Positions 1 to 9,579 of a DNA stretch of 64,000 bases are shown piece by piece. The notes under the pieces are model-generated. The model worked only from the letters and a program-made list of their open reading frames with translations, made no database searches and was not told the origin of the DNA. Position 1 is the first letter of the stretch, and the number at the start of each line of letters is the position of its first letter. Position numbers and translations under genes: made by a program. The DNA is from Cellulomonas telluris (GTDB lineage Bacteria > Actinomycetota > Actinomycetes > Actinomycetales > Cellulomonadaceae), in NCBI RefSeq assembly GCF_004886325.1, contig NZ_QXFN01000002.1:620001-684000 (forward strand), written 5' to 3'.

Positions 1-1224
1 GCCGAGGCGGGACCGCCGACGCTCACCTGGTACATCAACCCGGACTCCGGCGGGCAGGCGCGCATCGCGCAGCAGTGCACCGAGGAGTCGGGCGGCGACT
101 ACCGCATCGAGACGGCCCTGCTCCCGCGCGACGCCCCCGGGCAGCGCGAGCAGCTCGTGCGCCGCCTCGCCGCCAACGACGCGTCGATCGACATCATGAG
201 CCTCGACCCGCCGTACATCCCGGAGTTCGCGAACGCCGGCTTCCTCGCGCCGATCCCGCAGGACGTGCAGCAGGCCGTGACGCAGGACGTGGCCGAGGGT
301 GCGATCGCCGGCGCGACGTTCCGCGACGAGCTCGTGACGGTGCCGTTCTGGGCGAACACGCAGCTGCTCTGGTACCGCAAGTCGGTCGCGGAGGCCGCGG
401 GCCTCGACATGACGCAGCCCGTCACCTGGGACCAGCTCGTCGAGGCGGCGGCCGGCCAGGGCAAGACCGTCGCGGTGCAGGGCGTGCGCGCCGAGTCGCT
501 CATGGTGTGGGTGAACGCGCTGGTCGAGTCCGCGGGCGGCCACGTCCTCGAGGACTCCGAGGCCGACGAGGGCGAGGACGTCACGCCCGACCTCGACTCC
601 GACGCCGGCAGGCGCGCGGCGGAGGTCGTCCGCACCCTCGCCGACGCGGACGTGGGCGGCCCGCAGCTCGCGAACGCGAACGAGGACATCAACGCGAGCA
701 TGTTCGAGAACGACGACTCCGCGGGGTTCATGGTCAACTGGCCGTTCGTCTGGCCGCGCGCGAACGCCGCGGTCGAGGCCGGCACGCTCGACCCGTCCGT
801 CGTCGAGGACTACGGCTGGGCCCTGTACCCGCAGGTGGACGAGGGCCAGGAGTCGCGGCCCCCGTACGGCGGGATCAACCTCGGCGTCGGGGCGTTCAGC
901 GAGCACGTCGACCTCGCCTTCGAGGCCGTGCAGTGCATCGTCGACCCCGCCAGGCAGGCGGAGTACTTCGTGACGGACGGCAACCCGCCGTCCAGCCTGG
1001 TCGCGTTCGACGACCCGGAGGTCCAGGAGGCCTTCCCCATGGCGGACGTCATCCGCGAGTCGCTGCAGAACGCGGCGCCCCGCCCGCAGACGCAGTTCTA
1101 CAACGAGGTCTCCTCCAGCGTGCAGCGCACGTGGCACCCGCCGCGCGGCGTCGGCCCGGACACGAGCCCGCGTGAGGCGGACGAGCTCATCGCGGCCGTC
1201 CTGAGCGGGGAGGCCCTGCTGTGA
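1..1224 (+). CDS. ABC transporter extracellular sugar-binding protein (5' truncated)
   Basis: The reading frame is open from base 1, so the start, signal peptide and lipobox lie outside the window; 407 codons are visible. The protein looks like a family-1 extracellular solute-binding protein of the trehalose/maltose type (LpqY/ThuE-like): an early LTWYIN strand, the LAANDASIDIMSLDPPYIPEFA hinge region split over residues 56-78, and a late segment with aromatic residues typical of sugar stacking. It ends in a GTGA overlap with the first permease gene, and a second permease and a MalK-type ATPase follow. The neighbours make carbohydrate uptake the likely role. The exact sugar cannot be read from sequence. 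Only the 5' end is missing; nothing looks broken. Confidence 0.9.
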   Translation, partial: AEAGPPTLTWYINPDSGGQARIAQQCTEESGGDYRIETALLPRDAPGQREQLVRRLAANDASIDIMSLDPPYIPEFANAGFLAPIPQDVQQAVTQDVAEGAIAGATFRDELVTVPFWANTQLLWYRKSVAEAAGLDMTQPVTWDQLVEAAAGQGKTVAVQGVRAESLMVWVNALVESAGGHVLEDSEADEGEDVTPDLDSDAGRRAAEVVRTLADADVGGPQLANANEDINASMFENDDSAGFMVNWPFVWPRANAAVEAGTLDPSVVEDYGWALYPQVDEGQESRPPYGGINLGVGAFSEHVDLAFEAVQCIVDPARQAEYFVTDGNPPSSLVAFDDPEVQEAFPMADVIRESLQNAAPRPQTQFYNEVSSSVQRTWHPPRGVGPDTSPREADELIAAVLSGEALL

Positions 1225-2198
1225 GCAGCGTCGCCGGGGCACCCCCGGCCCTCGCCGAGGACGACCGCCCGCGCGGCCGGTCCGCCCGCAGCGGCGCGCC
1301 GCGGCGCTCCGACCGGGCCCGGCAGGAGGCGCGCCTGGGCATGCTGCTGTGCGCGCCGGCCGTGCTCGTGCTCGTCGCGGTCGTCGGGTACCCGATCCTG
1401 CAGGCCGTGTGGGACTCGCTGTTCAGCTACCGCCTGACGAACCCCGACGCGCGCGAGTTCAACGGCCTCGCCAACTACGCGCTGATCCTCACGGACCCGA
1501 TCTGGTGGCAGGCGCTCGGCGTGACCGTGCTCATCACGGCGATCACCGTCGCGATCGAGCTCGTCCTCGGGTTCGGGCTCGCGCTGGTCATGAACCACGC
1601 GCTGAAGACCCTCCGGCCCGCGCTGCGCACGGCGATCCTCATCCCGTACGCGATCATCACGGTCGTCTCGGCGTTCGCGTTCCTCTACATGTTCGACCTG
1701 ACGAGCGGGTTCGTGAACAGCTGGCTGCCGTTCGTCGCCGACGGCAAGGACTGGTTCGCGACGTTCGGCTCCGCGGTGAGCGTCATCATCCTGTCGGAGA
1801 TCTGGAAGACGACGCCGTTCATCTCGCTGCTGCTGCTGTCGGGCCTGGCGCAGGTGCCGGGCGACCTGGCGGAGGCGGCGAAGGTCGACGGCGCGACCGC
1901 GTGGCAGCGGCTGTGGCGCGTGACGATCCCGAACATGAAGGCCGCGATCATGGTCGCGCTGCTGTTCCGCACGCTCGACGCGTTCCGCATCTTCGACAAC
2001 ATCTTCATCATGACGAACGGTGCGGCGGGCACCGAGTCGGTCGCGTTCCTCGCGTACCGGCAGACGATCCAGCGGCTCGAGATCGGCGTCGGGTCGGCGG
2101 TGTCCGTGCTGCTGACGATCCTCGTCGCCCTCATCGCCCTGCTGTTCGTCAAGGGGTTCAAGGTCAATCTCGCCGCGTCGACGAGGGGTGGGCGATGA
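1221..2198 (+). CDS. ABC sugar transporter permease, MalF/SugA-type
   Basis: This 325-residue inner-membrane permease has about six transmembrane segments. It carries the cytoplasmic coupling loop EAAKVDGA from residue 218, the EAA motif that contacts the ATPase in binding-protein-dependent importers. The GTG start overlaps the upstream stop as GTGA, and its end overlaps the next ATG as ATGA, so translation is coupled across the operon. The first 35 residues are hydrophilic and Arg/Pro-rich, a common N-terminal cytoplasmic extension in actinobacterial MalF-like permeases. It should pair with the following permease as a heterodimer. Substrate is inferred only from the binding protein. Confidence 0.92.
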   Translation: MSSVAGAPPALAEDDRPRGRSARSGAPRRSDRARQEARLGMLLCAPAVLVLVAVVGYPILQAVWDSLFSYRLTNPDAREFNGLANYALILTDPIWWQALGVTVLITAITVAIELVLGFGLALVMNHALKTLRPALRTAILIPYAIITVVSAFAFLYMFDLTSGFVNSWLPFVADGKDWFATFGSAVSVIILSEIWKTTPFISLLLLSGLAQVPGDLAEAAKVDGATAWQRLWRVTIPNMKAAIMVALLFRTLDAFRIFDNIFIMTNGAAGTESVAFLAYRQTIQRLEIGVGSAVSVLLTILVALIALLFVKGFKVNLAASTRGGR

Positions 2199-3031
2199 GC
2201 ACCGCGCGCACGAAGGTCTGGTGGTGGGTCGGGGGCCTGCTCATCATCCTGTACTGCCTGTTCCCGGTGGCCTGGATCCTCTCGCTGAGCCTCAAGGCCC
2301 CGTCCGACCTGGACAACGGCTCGTTCCTGCCGACGCAGGTCACGTGGCAGAACTACCAGCTCATCCTCACCGGGCAGGCGTCGGACCTGTTCCTGCCGGC
2401 GCTGCGCAACTCCGTGGGCATCTGCCTGATCGCGACGCTGATCGCGGTGGTGCTCGCGGCGCTGACGGCGTACGCGATCGCGCGGCTCGACTTCCCCGGC
2501 AAGGCGTTCGTGCTCGGCCTGTCGCTCGCGGTGTCGATGTTCCCGGTGATCTCGATCGTCACGCCGCTGTTCAACATCTGGCGCTCGATCGGGCTGTACG
2601 ACACGTGGGCCGGACTGGTCATCCCGTACCTGTCGATCACGCTGCCGCTGTCGATCTGGACGCTGACCGCGTTCTTCCGGGAGATCCCGTGGGAGATGGA
2701 GCAGGCCGCGCAGGTCGACGGCGCGACGACGTGGCAGGCGTTCCGCAAGGTCATCGTGCCGCTGGCCGGGCCGGGCGTGGCGACGACCGCGATCATCGCG
2801 TTCTTCCTCGCGTGGAACGACTTCGTCTACGGCATCTCGCTCACGTCGACCGAGGCTGCGCGGCCCGTGCCCGCGGCCCTGGCGTTCTTCACCGGTGCCT
2901 CGCAGTTCGAGGAGCCGACCGGCGCGACGTCCGCCGCCGCCGTCATCGTCACCATCCCCGTCGTCGTCCTCGTGCTGCTGTTCCAGCGCCAGATCGTCGC
3001 CGGGCTGACCCAGGGCGCGGTCAAGGGCTGA
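2195..3031 (+). CDS. ABC sugar transporter permease, MalG/SugB-type
   Basis: The protein has 278 residues, the usual MalG length, with about six membrane segments and an EAA loop ([12 protein letters not shown]) near residue 170. The ATG at 2195 overlaps the preceding stop (ATGA). The frame stays open far upstream, but that part is antisense-like shadow within the previous gene, so 2195 is chosen. It is the second half of the permease dimer of the importer. The short gap to the ATPase gene holds a ribosome binding site (AAGGAG). Confidence 0.93.
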   Translation: MSTARTKVWWWVGGLLIILYCLFPVAWILSLSLKAPSDLDNGSFLPTQVTWQNYQLILTGQASDLFLPALRNSVGICLIATLIAVVLAALTAYAIARLDFPGKAFVLGLSLAVSMFPVISIVTPLFNIWRSIGLYDTWAGLVIPYLSITLPLSIWTLTAFFREIPWEMEQAAQVDGATTWQAFRKVIVPLAGPGVATTAIIAFFLAWNDFVYGISLTSTEAARPVPAALAFFTGASQFEEPTGATSAAAVIVTIPVVVLVLLFQRQIVAGLTQGAVKG

Positions 3032-3065
3032 CGCCCGCCGCCCGTCACGCGTAAGGAGTGCGCAG

Positions 3066-4343
3066 ATGGCCGCGATCACGCTGAGCCACGTGGTGAAGAG
3101 GTACGGCGACGGGTACCCCGCCGTCAACGACGTCAGCCTGGACATCAAGGACGGGGAGTTCGTCATCCTCGTCGGCCCGTCCGGGTGCGGGAAGTCGACG
3201 CTGCTGCGGATGGTGGTGGGCCTGGAGGACATCTCCGACGGGGAGATCGTCATCGACGGGGACGTGGTGAACGACAAGGCGCCGCGCGACCGGCGCCTGG
3301 CGATGGTGTTCCAGAACTACGCGCTGTACCCGCACCTGACGGTGTTCGAGAACATCGCGTTCCCGCTGCGGCTGGAGAAGGGCAAGTTCTCCGACGAGGA
3401 GATCCGCACCCGCGTGGAGAAGGCCGCGGACACCCTGGAGCTGCGCGAGCACCTCGACCGCAAGCCGGCGAACCTGTCCGGCGGGCAGCGCCAGCGCGTC
3501 GCGATGGGCCGCGCGATCGTGCGCGACGCGCGCGCGTTCCTGTTCGACGAGCCGCTGTCGAACCTCGACGCGAAGCTGCGCGGGCAGATGCGCACGGAGA
3601 TCTCGCGCATGCAGCGCCGCCTCGGCACCACGACGATCTACGTGACGCACGACCAGACCGAGGCGCTCACCCTCGGCGACCGGGTCGCGGTGCTGAAGAA
3701 GGGCGTGCTGCAGCAGGCCGCGAGCCCGCGCGCGCTGTACGAGCAGCCCGTCAACCTGTTCGTCGCGGGCTTCATCGGCTCCCCGCCGATGAACTTCCTG
3801 CCCGGCGAGGTCACGGGCGACGTGCTGCGGCTGCCGCTGGCGGACGTGCCGCTGTCCGCCGACCTGCGGGCCCGCATCGGCGACCGGTCGCTCGTCATCG
3901 TCGGCCTGCGCCCGGAGCACCTCGAGGACGCCGACACCCTCGACGACGACACCCGCGCGAGGGGCGTCACGTTCGAGGCCGACGTCGACGTCGTCGAGTG
4001 GCTCGGCGCGGAGCTGTACGCGTACGTGCCGTTCGAGACCCGGGCCGAGGTGGCCGGCACGCTCGACGAGCTCGACCGCGACCTGGACGGCGAGGGCATG
4101 CGCACGCAGCTCGTCGCGGCGCTCGGCGCCGAGAGCCACGTGCGCGACGGCGACGTCGCGGAGCTGTGGTTCGACCCGGGCCGGCTCATGGTCTTCGACC
4201 CGGAGACGGGGGAGAACCTCACCTACGACGCGGACGCGGCGCGCGCCGCCGACGAGGAGAGCGAGACGGAGCGGCGGCGGGCCGTCGAGCGGGCGCACGC
4301 CCGCGAGACCCGGCGCGCGCAGCGGAGCACCCCGGCGGCCTGA
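3066..4343 (+). CDS. ABC sugar importer ATPase, MalK/MsmK/SugC-type
   Basis: This 425-residue ATPase energises the importer. Walker A is GPSGCGKST at residues 37-45, the signature is LSGGQRQR, and Walker B ends in FLFDEP with the usual D-loop and H-loop (THDQTEA). After about residue 235 comes a TOBE/OB-fold regulatory region ([22 protein letters not shown]), as in MalK. The last 40 or so residues are a charged Arg/Glu/Ala tail beyond the usual family end (about 370). An AAGGAG ribosome site precedes the ATG. MalK-type ATPases can serve several sugar importers, so it may be shared. Confidence 0.95.
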   Translation: MAAITLSHVVKRYGDGYPAVNDVSLDIKDGEFVILVGPSGCGKSTLLRMVVGLEDISDGEIVIDGDVVNDKAPRDRRLAMVFQNYALYPHLTVFENIAFPLRLEKGKFSDEEIRTRVEKAADTLELREHLDRKPANLSGGQRQRVAMGRAIVRDARAFLFDEPLSNLDAKLRGQMRTEISRMQRRLGTTTIYVTHDQTEALTLGDRVAVLKKGVLQQAASPRALYEQPVNLFVAGFIGSPPMNFLPGEVTGDVLRLPLADVPLSADLRARIGDRSLVIVGLRPEHLEDADTLDDDTRARGVTFEADVDVVEWLGAELYAYVPFETRAEVAGTLDELDRDLDGEGMRTQLVAALGAESHVRDGDVAELWFDPGRLMVFDPETGENLTYDADAARAADEESETERRRAVERAHARETRRAQRSTPAA

Positions 4344-4437
4344 CGGGCGTAGCGGGCGGACCGGCCCTGCCGACCGCCGCGCGGACGCGTCACGGGGCCT
4401 CGCCGGCGGTCGGGCGGGGGGTGGGCCCTCCTGGGGG

Positions 4438-4507
4438 CTGTACGCACGCCGTGCGCACGCCTGTACGTGCGGCTGTACGCAGGGCTCTGTACGCACGCCG
4501 TGCGTAC
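4438..4507. repeat. CTGTACG repeat array with perfect dyad
   Basis: An 18-base direct repeat beginning CTGTACGCACG is present at 4438-4455 and 4487-4504, with two shorter CTGTACG copies between. The second long copy extends into GTACGCAC-GCC-GTGCGTAC (4489-4507), a perfect 8-bp inverted repeat with a 3-base centre. The first copy is the same dyad with one arm change. This looks like an operator array or a hairpin. No protein can be named. Confidence 0.55.
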
Positions 4508-4584
4508 CGCCGCGGACGAGGTGCCCCGCCGCCCTGTCCGGCGCGCGGCGCACGGGCGGGCCGGCGACGGGCCGTGCGGGGCCC

Positions 4585-4616
4585 GTCGGGCGCCACCCGC
4601 GTCGGGCGCCACCCGC
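4585..4616. repeat. 16-bp tandem duplication
   Basis: The unit GTCGGGCGCCACCCGC occurs twice back to back (4585-4600 and 4601-4616), about 45 bases before the start of the small gene at 4661. It may be a slippage duplication; no function is evident. Confidence 0.6.
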
Positions 4617-4660
4617 GCGATCACCTGGCCGCGCGGGTGCGCGTTGCGGACCATGGGGGC

Positions 4661-4984
4661 ATGCACCCGTCCACCCCTGAACCGGTCTGCGACGCCGCGC
4701 GCTTCCTCGTCCGCGGGCGCTTCGTCACCACGCCGCGGCGCTCGCGCGACCGCGACGCGCTGGTCGAGCACGTCGCGGCGACGCTCGTGGCGCCGGGCGA
4801 GGAGCTCGACGAGGCCGAGCTCATGGCCCGCCTCGTGCCCGTCGCCGACGACCCCGTGCGCCTGCGGCGCGAGCTCGTCGAGGCGGGCCTCGTCGGCCGG
4901 CGCGCCGACGGCTCCCGCTACTGGCGGGAGCGGCTGACCGCGCACGACGACGAGCCGGGCGTGCGGAGGCGACCGACGACCTGA
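4661..4984 (+). CDS. Small DUF2087-like protein
   Basis: The protein has 107 residues and a single small domain. The pattern (GRFVTTPRRSRDRDALVEHVAATL, then a loop, then LRRELVEAGLVGRRADGSRYW, given here in two parts) resembles the DUF2087 fold, a winged-helix-like module often fused to or near transcription regulators. I place the start at ATG 4661 because the domain begins shortly after and a G-rich patch precedes it. The frame is open upstream, so a GTG start is possible. It stands alone between the sugar importer and a convergent carbonic anhydrase operon. Function is unknown; a DNA-binding or regulatory role is only a guess. Confidence 0.65.
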   Translation: MHPSTPEPVCDAARFLVRGRFVTTPRRSRDRDALVEHVAATLVAPGEELDEAELMARLVPVADDPVRLRRELVEAGLVGRRADGSRYWRERLTAHDDEPGVRRRPTT

Positions 4985-4989
4985 CGCGC

Positions 4990-5025
4990 CGAGGGCGCCG
5001 CACCGGTCGCGGTGCGGCGCCCTCG
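4990..5025. terminator. Bidirectional hairpin terminator between convergent genes
   Basis: There is a perfect 15-bp stem (4990-5004 with 5011-5025) and a 6-base loop, between the stop of the small plus-strand gene and the stop of the minus-strand carbonic anhydrase gene. There is no strong T tract, which is usual for GC-rich actinobacterial terminators. Confidence 0.85.
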
Positions 5026-5035
5026 GGCGGGGAGG

Positions 5036-5701
5036 TCAGGCGTCGACGGCCCGCGCCGGCTCGACGCCGATGTCGCCGATGACGTGCGCGAGCTTCGCCC
5101 GCCCGTCCGCCAGCGTGTACTCGACCGCGACGATGGCGCACCGGCCCTCCGCCACCGCGTCGGCGAGCGAGACCGAGTAGCCGTGCAGCTGCTTCGCGGT
5201 GTGCAGCACGTGCTCGTGCCCGAGCTCCGCAGCGTCGAACGTCCCGCCCGCCCGGCCGTGCTGCGACAGCCCGATGATCGACGGGATGACGCGGTCGACG
5301 ACGGCCTGCACGAAGCCGGCCGGCACCTTCCCGCCGTTCAGCGCCTCCGACGCCGCCGCGACCGCACCGCAGCGGTCGTGCGCCAGCACCACGACGAGCG
5401 GCGCGCCGAGCACCTCGACGCCGTACTCGATCGACCCGATGACCGTCGTGTCGAGCACGTGACCCGCGGTGCGCACGACGAACAGGTCGCCGAGGCCCTG
5501 GTCGAAGATGATCTCGGCGGCCACGCGGCTGTCCGAGCAGCCGAAGACCACCGCGAACGGGTGCTGCTCCGCGCTGATCTCCGCGCGCCGGTCGATGCCC
5601 TGCGAGGGGTGCTCCATGCGGTCCTCGACGAAGCGCGTGTTGCCCGTGGCGAGGGCGGACCACGCCTCGGCGGGCGTCAGCGGCTGGGTGGTGGTGCTCA
5701 T
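5036..5701 (-). CDS. Beta-class carbonic anhydrase
   Basis: This cytoplasmic zinc enzyme interconverts CO2 and bicarbonate. The 221-residue protein has the full beta-class active site: Cys55 and the Asp57-Arg59 pair in GCSDSRV, and His108 and Cys111 in AHDRCG. The start at 5701 overlaps the stop of the upstream sugar kinase gene (ATGA), so it is the last gene of the xseA-xseB-kinase operon. Supply of bicarbonate for carboxylases is the usual role. No regulatory signal is visible apart from the terminator beyond its end. Confidence 0.95.
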   Translation of the reverse strand: MSTTTQPLTPAEAWSALATGNTRFVEDRMEHPSQGIDRRAEISAEQHPFAVVFGCSDSRVAAEIIFDQGLGDLFVVRTAGHVLDTTVIGSIEYGVEVLGAPLVVVLAHDRCGAVAAASEALNGGKVPAGFVQAVVDRVIPSIIGLSQHGRAGGTFDAAELGHEHVLHTAKQLHGYSVSLADAVAEGRCAIVAVEYTLADGRAKLAHVIGDIGVEPARAVDA

Positions 5702-6696
5702 GCGGGACCTCCGTCGGGGGCGTCGGCGAGGACCGCGGCGAGCACCGACGGGTCGTCGAGCTCGGCCGCGGTGGGCGGGTTCGCGCCGTGGCGCGAGACG
5801 GTGAGGGCGGCGATGCGCACGCACCGCGCGAGGACGTGCTCGGCGGTCGCGGCGTCGATCTCGTGCAGCGCGTCGCGCCGGTCGGCGCCCAGCAGGCCCG
5901 CGGACCACAGGCCGTCGACGAGGCCCGCCATGAACGAGTCGCCGGCACCGACCGTGTCGGCCACGCGCACGCGCGGGGCGGGCACGTGCAGGCGTGCACC
6001 GGCGTCGGTGCACGCGAACGCGCCCTCGCCGCCGTGCGTCACGACGACGAGCGCGGGACCGCTGCGGGCCCAGTCCTCCGCGACCTCGGCGGGCGCCACC
6101 CCGGGCAGCAGCCAGGCGAGGTCCTCGTCGCTGACCTTCACCACGTCCGCGGTGCGCACGAGCCGCTCGACGAGGGGCCGCACGTCCTCGGGGCGCCCCA
6201 TGAGCGCCGGGCGCAGGTTCGGGTCGTACGTGAGCGTCGAGGTGGTGCGGCGACGCTCGAGCAGGTCGGCGACCCGCGGCCCGCCGGGCTGCAGCACCGC
6301 GGCGATCGAGCCCGTGTGGACCACGAGCGGCGCGCCGGCGCCCTCGTCCCAGGACGCCGGCAGGTCCCACTCCAGGTCGAAGTCGTACGTCGCGACGCCC
6401 TGGGGGTCGAGCCGCGCGGTCGCCACCGACGTGCGGGCCGGTGCGCGGTCGCCCGTGAGCACGCGGACGCCGGAGGCCTCCAGGTGGGTGCGCACGAGGT
6501 CGCCGTGGGCGTCGGGCCCCAGCCACGTCAGCAGGTCCGCCCCCCGCCCGAGCCGCGCGAGGCCCACCGCGACGTTCGCCGGGCTGCCGCCCGCGATCTC
6601 CTCGCGGCTGCCGTCGGGCCGCTCGACGACGTCGACCAGCGCCTCGCCGACGACGAGCGCCCGCGCGGGGCCCGCGCCGCCGCCGCCGCCCGTCAC
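5698..6696 (-). CDS. PfkB-family sugar kinase, fructokinase-like
   Basis: The 332-residue protein is a ribokinase/PfkB-family kinase. The N-terminal signature [15 protein letters not shown] binds the sugar. The C-terminal DTVGAGDSF motif holds the catalytic Asp and the anion hole. The GTG start at 6696 overlaps the xseB stop (GTGA). The best match in style is fructokinase (ScrK-like), but PfkB members also phosphorylate ribose, gluconate-type sugars or nucleosides, so the substrate is not certain. Its company (exonuclease VII genes and carbonic anhydrase) does not suggest a pathway. Confidence 0.88.
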   Translation of the reverse strand: MTGGGGGAGPARALVVGEALVDVVERPDGSREEIAGGSPANVAVGLARLGRGADLLTWLGPDAHGDLVRTHLEASGVRVLTGDRAPARTSVATARLDPQGVATYDFDLEWDLPASWDEGAGAPLVVHTGSIAAVLQPGGPRVADLLERRRTTSTLTYDPNLRPALMGRPEDVRPLVERLVRTADVVKVSDEDLAWLLPGVAPAEVAEDWARSGPALVVVTHGGEGAFACTDAGARLHVPAPRVRVADTVGAGDSFMAGLVDGLWSAGLLGADRRDALHEIDAATAEHVLARCVRIAALTVSRHGANPPTAAELDDPSVLAAVLADAPDGGPA

Positions 6697-6971
6697 GACG
6701 CGTCCCCGTCCTCGGCGGAGTCCCGTCCCTGGCCGCGGGCGGCCGCGAGGCGCTCGCGCGCCCCGTCGAGCCACTCCTGGCAGCGCGCCGCGAGCGCCTC
6801 GCCGCGCTCCCACAGCGCGAGCGACTCCTCGAGCGTCGCCGCGCCCGTCTCGAGCCGGTCGACGACGGTCACGAGCTCGTCGCGCGCCTGCTCGTAGGTC
6901 AGCGTCGCGGGGTCGGGAGCGGCCGCGGGGGAGCCCCCGCCGGCGGCCGCAGGGTCGGTCGGGCGTGCCAC
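6693..6971 (-). CDS. xseB: Exodeoxyribonuclease VII small subunit
   Basis: The protein has 92 residues. The middle part ([19 protein letters not shown], then [12 protein letters not shown]) is the helical hairpin typical of XseB, the small subunit that assembles on XseA to form exonuclease VII, a single-strand DNA nuclease of repair. The N-terminal 22 residues are Ala/Pro/Gly-rich and probably disordered. It lies about 100 bases after xseA on the same strand; a short 6-bp hairpin (7031-7048) sits in the gap. Confidence 0.93.
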   Translation of the reverse strand: MARPTDPAAAGGGSPAAAPDPATLTYEQARDELVTVVDRLETGAATLEESLALWERGEALAARCQEWLDGARERLAAARGQGRDSAEDGDAS

Positions 6972-7070
6972 GGGGCACAGTCAACCAGCAGGGCCCGACG
7001 GGGGCGCGGGGGCGTCCGGAGGGCGGGAGCCCGTCCGCCCCCGGACGGCGGTCGGAGGACGTGGGCCTCG

Positions 7071-8375
7071 TCAGGCCGGCGCGGTCGCCGAGCCGCCGTC
7101 GTCGGCCGTCGCGCCGATCTCGCCCTCGGCGAGCCGCACGCGCAGCGCGTCCCCCGGCGCGACGTCGTCGGGCCGGCGCACCACCGCGCCGTCGGCGCGC
7201 TGCACGACGGCGTACCCGCGCTCGAGCGTGGCGGCCGGGGACAGGGCCCGCACCTGCGCGGCCAGGCGCCCGACCTCCCCGCCCGCCCGGGCGAGCGAGG
7301 CGTCGAGGAGGGTGCGGCCCCGGTCGACCGCGCGGTGCAGCCGCACCTCGTGCGGCTCGACGAGCGTCCACGGCTGCGCGAGCACCGGACGGGACCGCAG
7401 CTGCGCGAGGTGGTGCTCCTCGCGCGCCAGCCGGTGCTGCAGGGCGGCGTGGGCCCGCGCCCGCGCCTGGACGAGCCGGGCCCGCTCCTCGGTGACGTCG
7501 GGCACGACCCGCTTCGCGGCGTCCGTGGGCGTGGACGCGCGCAGGTCCGCGACGAGGTCGAGCAGCGGGGAGTCCATGTGGTGGCCGATCGCGCTGACGA
7601 GCGGCGTCCGGCAGGCGGCGGCCGCCCGCACGAGCGTCTCGTTGCTGAACGGCAGCAGGTCCTCGAACGAGCCGCCCCCGCGCGCGACCACGACGACGTC
7701 CACGCGCGGGTCGGCGTCGAGCTCCGCGATGGCCGCGGTCACCTCGGGCACGGCCGACGGGCCCTGCACGGTGACGCGCCGGACCTCGAACTGCACGGCG
7801 GGCCAGCGGGCGCGGGCGTTCGAGACCACGTCGTGCTCGGCGTCGCCCTGCTGCGCGCAGACGAGCCCGATCACCCCGGGCAGGAACGGCAGGGGCCGCT
7901 TGCGCGACGCGTCGAACAGGCCCTCGGCTGCCAGCACGCCCTTGAGGTGCTCGATGCGCGCGAGCAGCTCGCCCAGCCCGACGAGGCGCACCCGGTCGGC
8001 CGAGAACCCGAGCGAGCCCTTCTTCGGCTGGAACTGCGGCTTGGCGTGCACGACGACGTGGGCGCCGTCGTGGAACCGGTCGCCCAGCGACATCGCGGCG
8101 ACGGCGGGCAGCGTGACGGACAGGGACATGTCGAGGTCGGTGTCGCGCAGCGTGAGGAACAGCAGCGAGTTCCAGCGGCGCAGGTTGAGCACCTGCCCCT
8201 CGACCCAGACGGCCGGCATGCGCGCGACGTACTCGGCGACCTTGGGTGCGAGGTGGCGGACCGGCCACGGCCGCTCGGGCGTCGTCTCGGCCGCCTTCAG
8301 CGGCAGCGGCAGCCGCTCGGGGACGGGCACCCCGTCGCCGGTCGCGGGCCCGTCGCCCACGGCGCTGCCCCGCAT
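7071..8375 (-). CDS. xseA: Exodeoxyribonuclease VII large subunit
   Basis: This is the catalytic large subunit of exonuclease VII, 434 residues from the start chosen at 8375. An N-terminal OB fold (VWVEGQVLNLRRW, LFLTLRDTDLDMS) binds single-stranded DNA. The central nuclease domain has the family blocks VVVVARGGGSFEDL and SAIGHHMDSPLLD. A long helical, Arg-rich C-terminal part binds XseB. The frame extends upstream to 8501, but that part is low-complexity and would overlap the promoter of the divergent ispH gene. XseB follows at once. Confidence 0.94.
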   Translation of the reverse strand: MRGSAVGDGPATGDGVPVPERLPLPLKAAETTPERPWPVRHLAPKVAEYVARMPAVWVEGQVLNLRRWNSLLFLTLRDTDLDMSLSVTLPAVAAMSLGDRFHDGAHVVVHAKPQFQPKKGSLGFSADRVRLVGLGELLARIEHLKGVLAAEGLFDASRKRPLPFLPGVIGLVCAQQGDAEHDVVSNARARWPAVQFEVRRVTVQGPSAVPEVTAAIAELDADPRVDVVVVARGGGSFEDLLPFSNETLVRAAAACRTPLVSAIGHHMDSPLLDLVADLRASTPTDAAKRVVPDVTEERARLVQARARAHAALQHRLAREEHHLAQLRSRPVLAQPWTLVEPHEVRLHRAVDRGRTLLDASLARAGGEVGRLAAQVRALSPAATLERGYAVVQRADGAVVRRPDDVAPGDALRVRLAEGEIGATADDGGSATAPA

Positions 8376-8502
8376 GCTCTCCACGTCCACCCCACCAGCC
8401 TGCCGCACGGCACCGACGCGCCCGCGCACGGCCGCCCCCGGCCCGCACAGGATCACCACGTGGCGCTTACCACGCGCCCGGGGGTGCGCCTCCCGCGCCA
8501 CC

Positions 8503-8508
8503 TAGACT
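8503..8508 (+). promoter_or_regulatory. Leaderless -10 box of ispH
   Basis: TAGACT lies with 6 bases between it and the GTG start of ispH at 8515. The predicted transcription start therefore coincides with the start codon, which would make the mRNA leaderless, as is common in actinobacteria. Confidence 0.7.
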
Positions 8509-8514
8509 GGACAC

Positions 8515-9552
8515 GTGACCTCTCCCGCGACCGACCGGACCGACGTGCGCCGGCGCGTGCTCCTCGCCGCGCCCCGTGGCTACTGCGCCGGTGTCGACCG
8601 CGCGGTCGTCGCCGTCGAGAAGGCCCTCGACCACTACGGCGCCCCCGTGTACGTCCGCAAGGAGATCGTGCACAACAAGCACGTCGTCGAGACGCTCGCC
8701 GCGCGCGGTGCCGTCTTCGTCGACGAGACGGACCAGGTGCCCGAGGGCGCCCGCGTCGTCTTCTCCGCGCACGGCGTCTCGCCGGCGGTCCGCGAGTCCG
8801 CCGCCGCCCGCAACCTGCTGACCATCGACGCCACCTGCCCCCTCGTGACGAAGGTGCACAAGGAGGCCGTGCGGTTCGCGGCCGACGACTACGACATCCT
8901 GCTCATCGGCCACGACGGCCACGAGGAGGTCGAGGGCACGCAGGGCGAGGCGCCCGAGCACATCCAGGTCGTCAACTCCCCGGACGCGGTCGACGACGTC
9001 GTGGTGCGCGACCCCGAGCGGGTCGTCTGGATCTCGCAGACCACGCTGTCCGTCGACGAGACGATGGAGACGGTCCGCCGCCTGCGCGAGCGCTTCCCGC
9101 ACCTGCAGGACCCGCCGAGCGACGACATCTGCTACGCCACGCAGAACCGCCAGGTCGCGGTGAAGAAGCTCGCGCCGGACTGCGACGTCGTGCTCACGGT
9201 CGGGTCGGCCAACTCCTCGAACTCGGTCCGCCTCGTCGAGGTCGCGCTCGACGCCGGTGCGCGCTCGTCGTACCGGATCGACGGCGCCGCCGAGATCGAC
9301 CCGGCCTGGTTCGAGGGTGCCGCGACCGTCGGCGTCACGTCCGGTGCCTCGGTGCCCGAGGTCCTGGTCGACCAGGTCCTCGCCCGCCTCGCGGAGCTGG
9401 GCTACGGCGAGGTGGAGGAGGTCCGCACCGCGACCGAGGACCTCATGTTCTCGCTGCCGCGCGAGCTGCGCGCCGACCTCAAGGCCGCCGGCAACGGCGA
9501 CCCGCGCCCGCGTCGCGAGGGCCGGCGCGCGCTCGACGTCCAGCCCGTCTGA
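8515..9552 (+). CDS. ispH: 4-hydroxy-3-methylbut-2-enyl diphosphate reductase
   Basis: The protein has 345 residues and catalyses the last step of the MEP isoprenoid pathway, giving IPP and DMAPP from HMBPP with a [4Fe-4S] cluster. The three cluster cysteines are in PRGYCAG (Cys24), [11 protein letters not shown] and [10 protein letters not shown]. The substrate motifs SAHG and [10 protein letters not shown] are present. The GTG start is preceded by a TAGACT box at leaderless spacing, with no ribosome binding site. The gene is transcribed away from xseA and ends 27 bases from the convergent rmuC. Confidence 0.97.
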   Translation: MTSPATDRTDVRRRVLLAAPRGYCAGVDRAVVAVEKALDHYGAPVYVRKEIVHNKHVVETLAARGAVFVDETDQVPEGARVVFSAHGVSPAVRESAAARNLLTIDATCPLVTKVHKEAVRFAADDYDILLIGHDGHEEVEGTQGEAPEHIQVVNSPDAVDDVVVRDPERVVWISQTTLSVDETMETVRRLRERFPHLQDPPSDDICYATQNRQVAVKKLAPDCDVVLTVGSANSSNSVRLVEVALDAGARSSYRIDGAAEIDPAWFEGAATVGVTSGASVPEVLVDQVLARLAELGYGEVEEVRTATEDLMFSLPRELRADLKAAGNGDPRPRREGRRALDVQPV

Positions 9553-9579
9553 CCGCGGGCCGCCGCCGGGGGCACGCCG

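Larger units (their letters stand above)
4344..4660. other. 317-nt intergenic region with short repeats
   Basis: I see no gene here. The stretch holds four copies of CTGTACG (4438, 4461, 4473, 4487), two of them extended to the same 18-mer, and a perfect inverted repeat at 4489-4507. A 16-base unit is tandemly duplicated at 4585-4616. The region lies between the sugar importer and a small regulatory-like gene, so it must contain the importer's terminator and the next gene's promoter. I cannot assign either with confidence. Confidence 0.5.
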
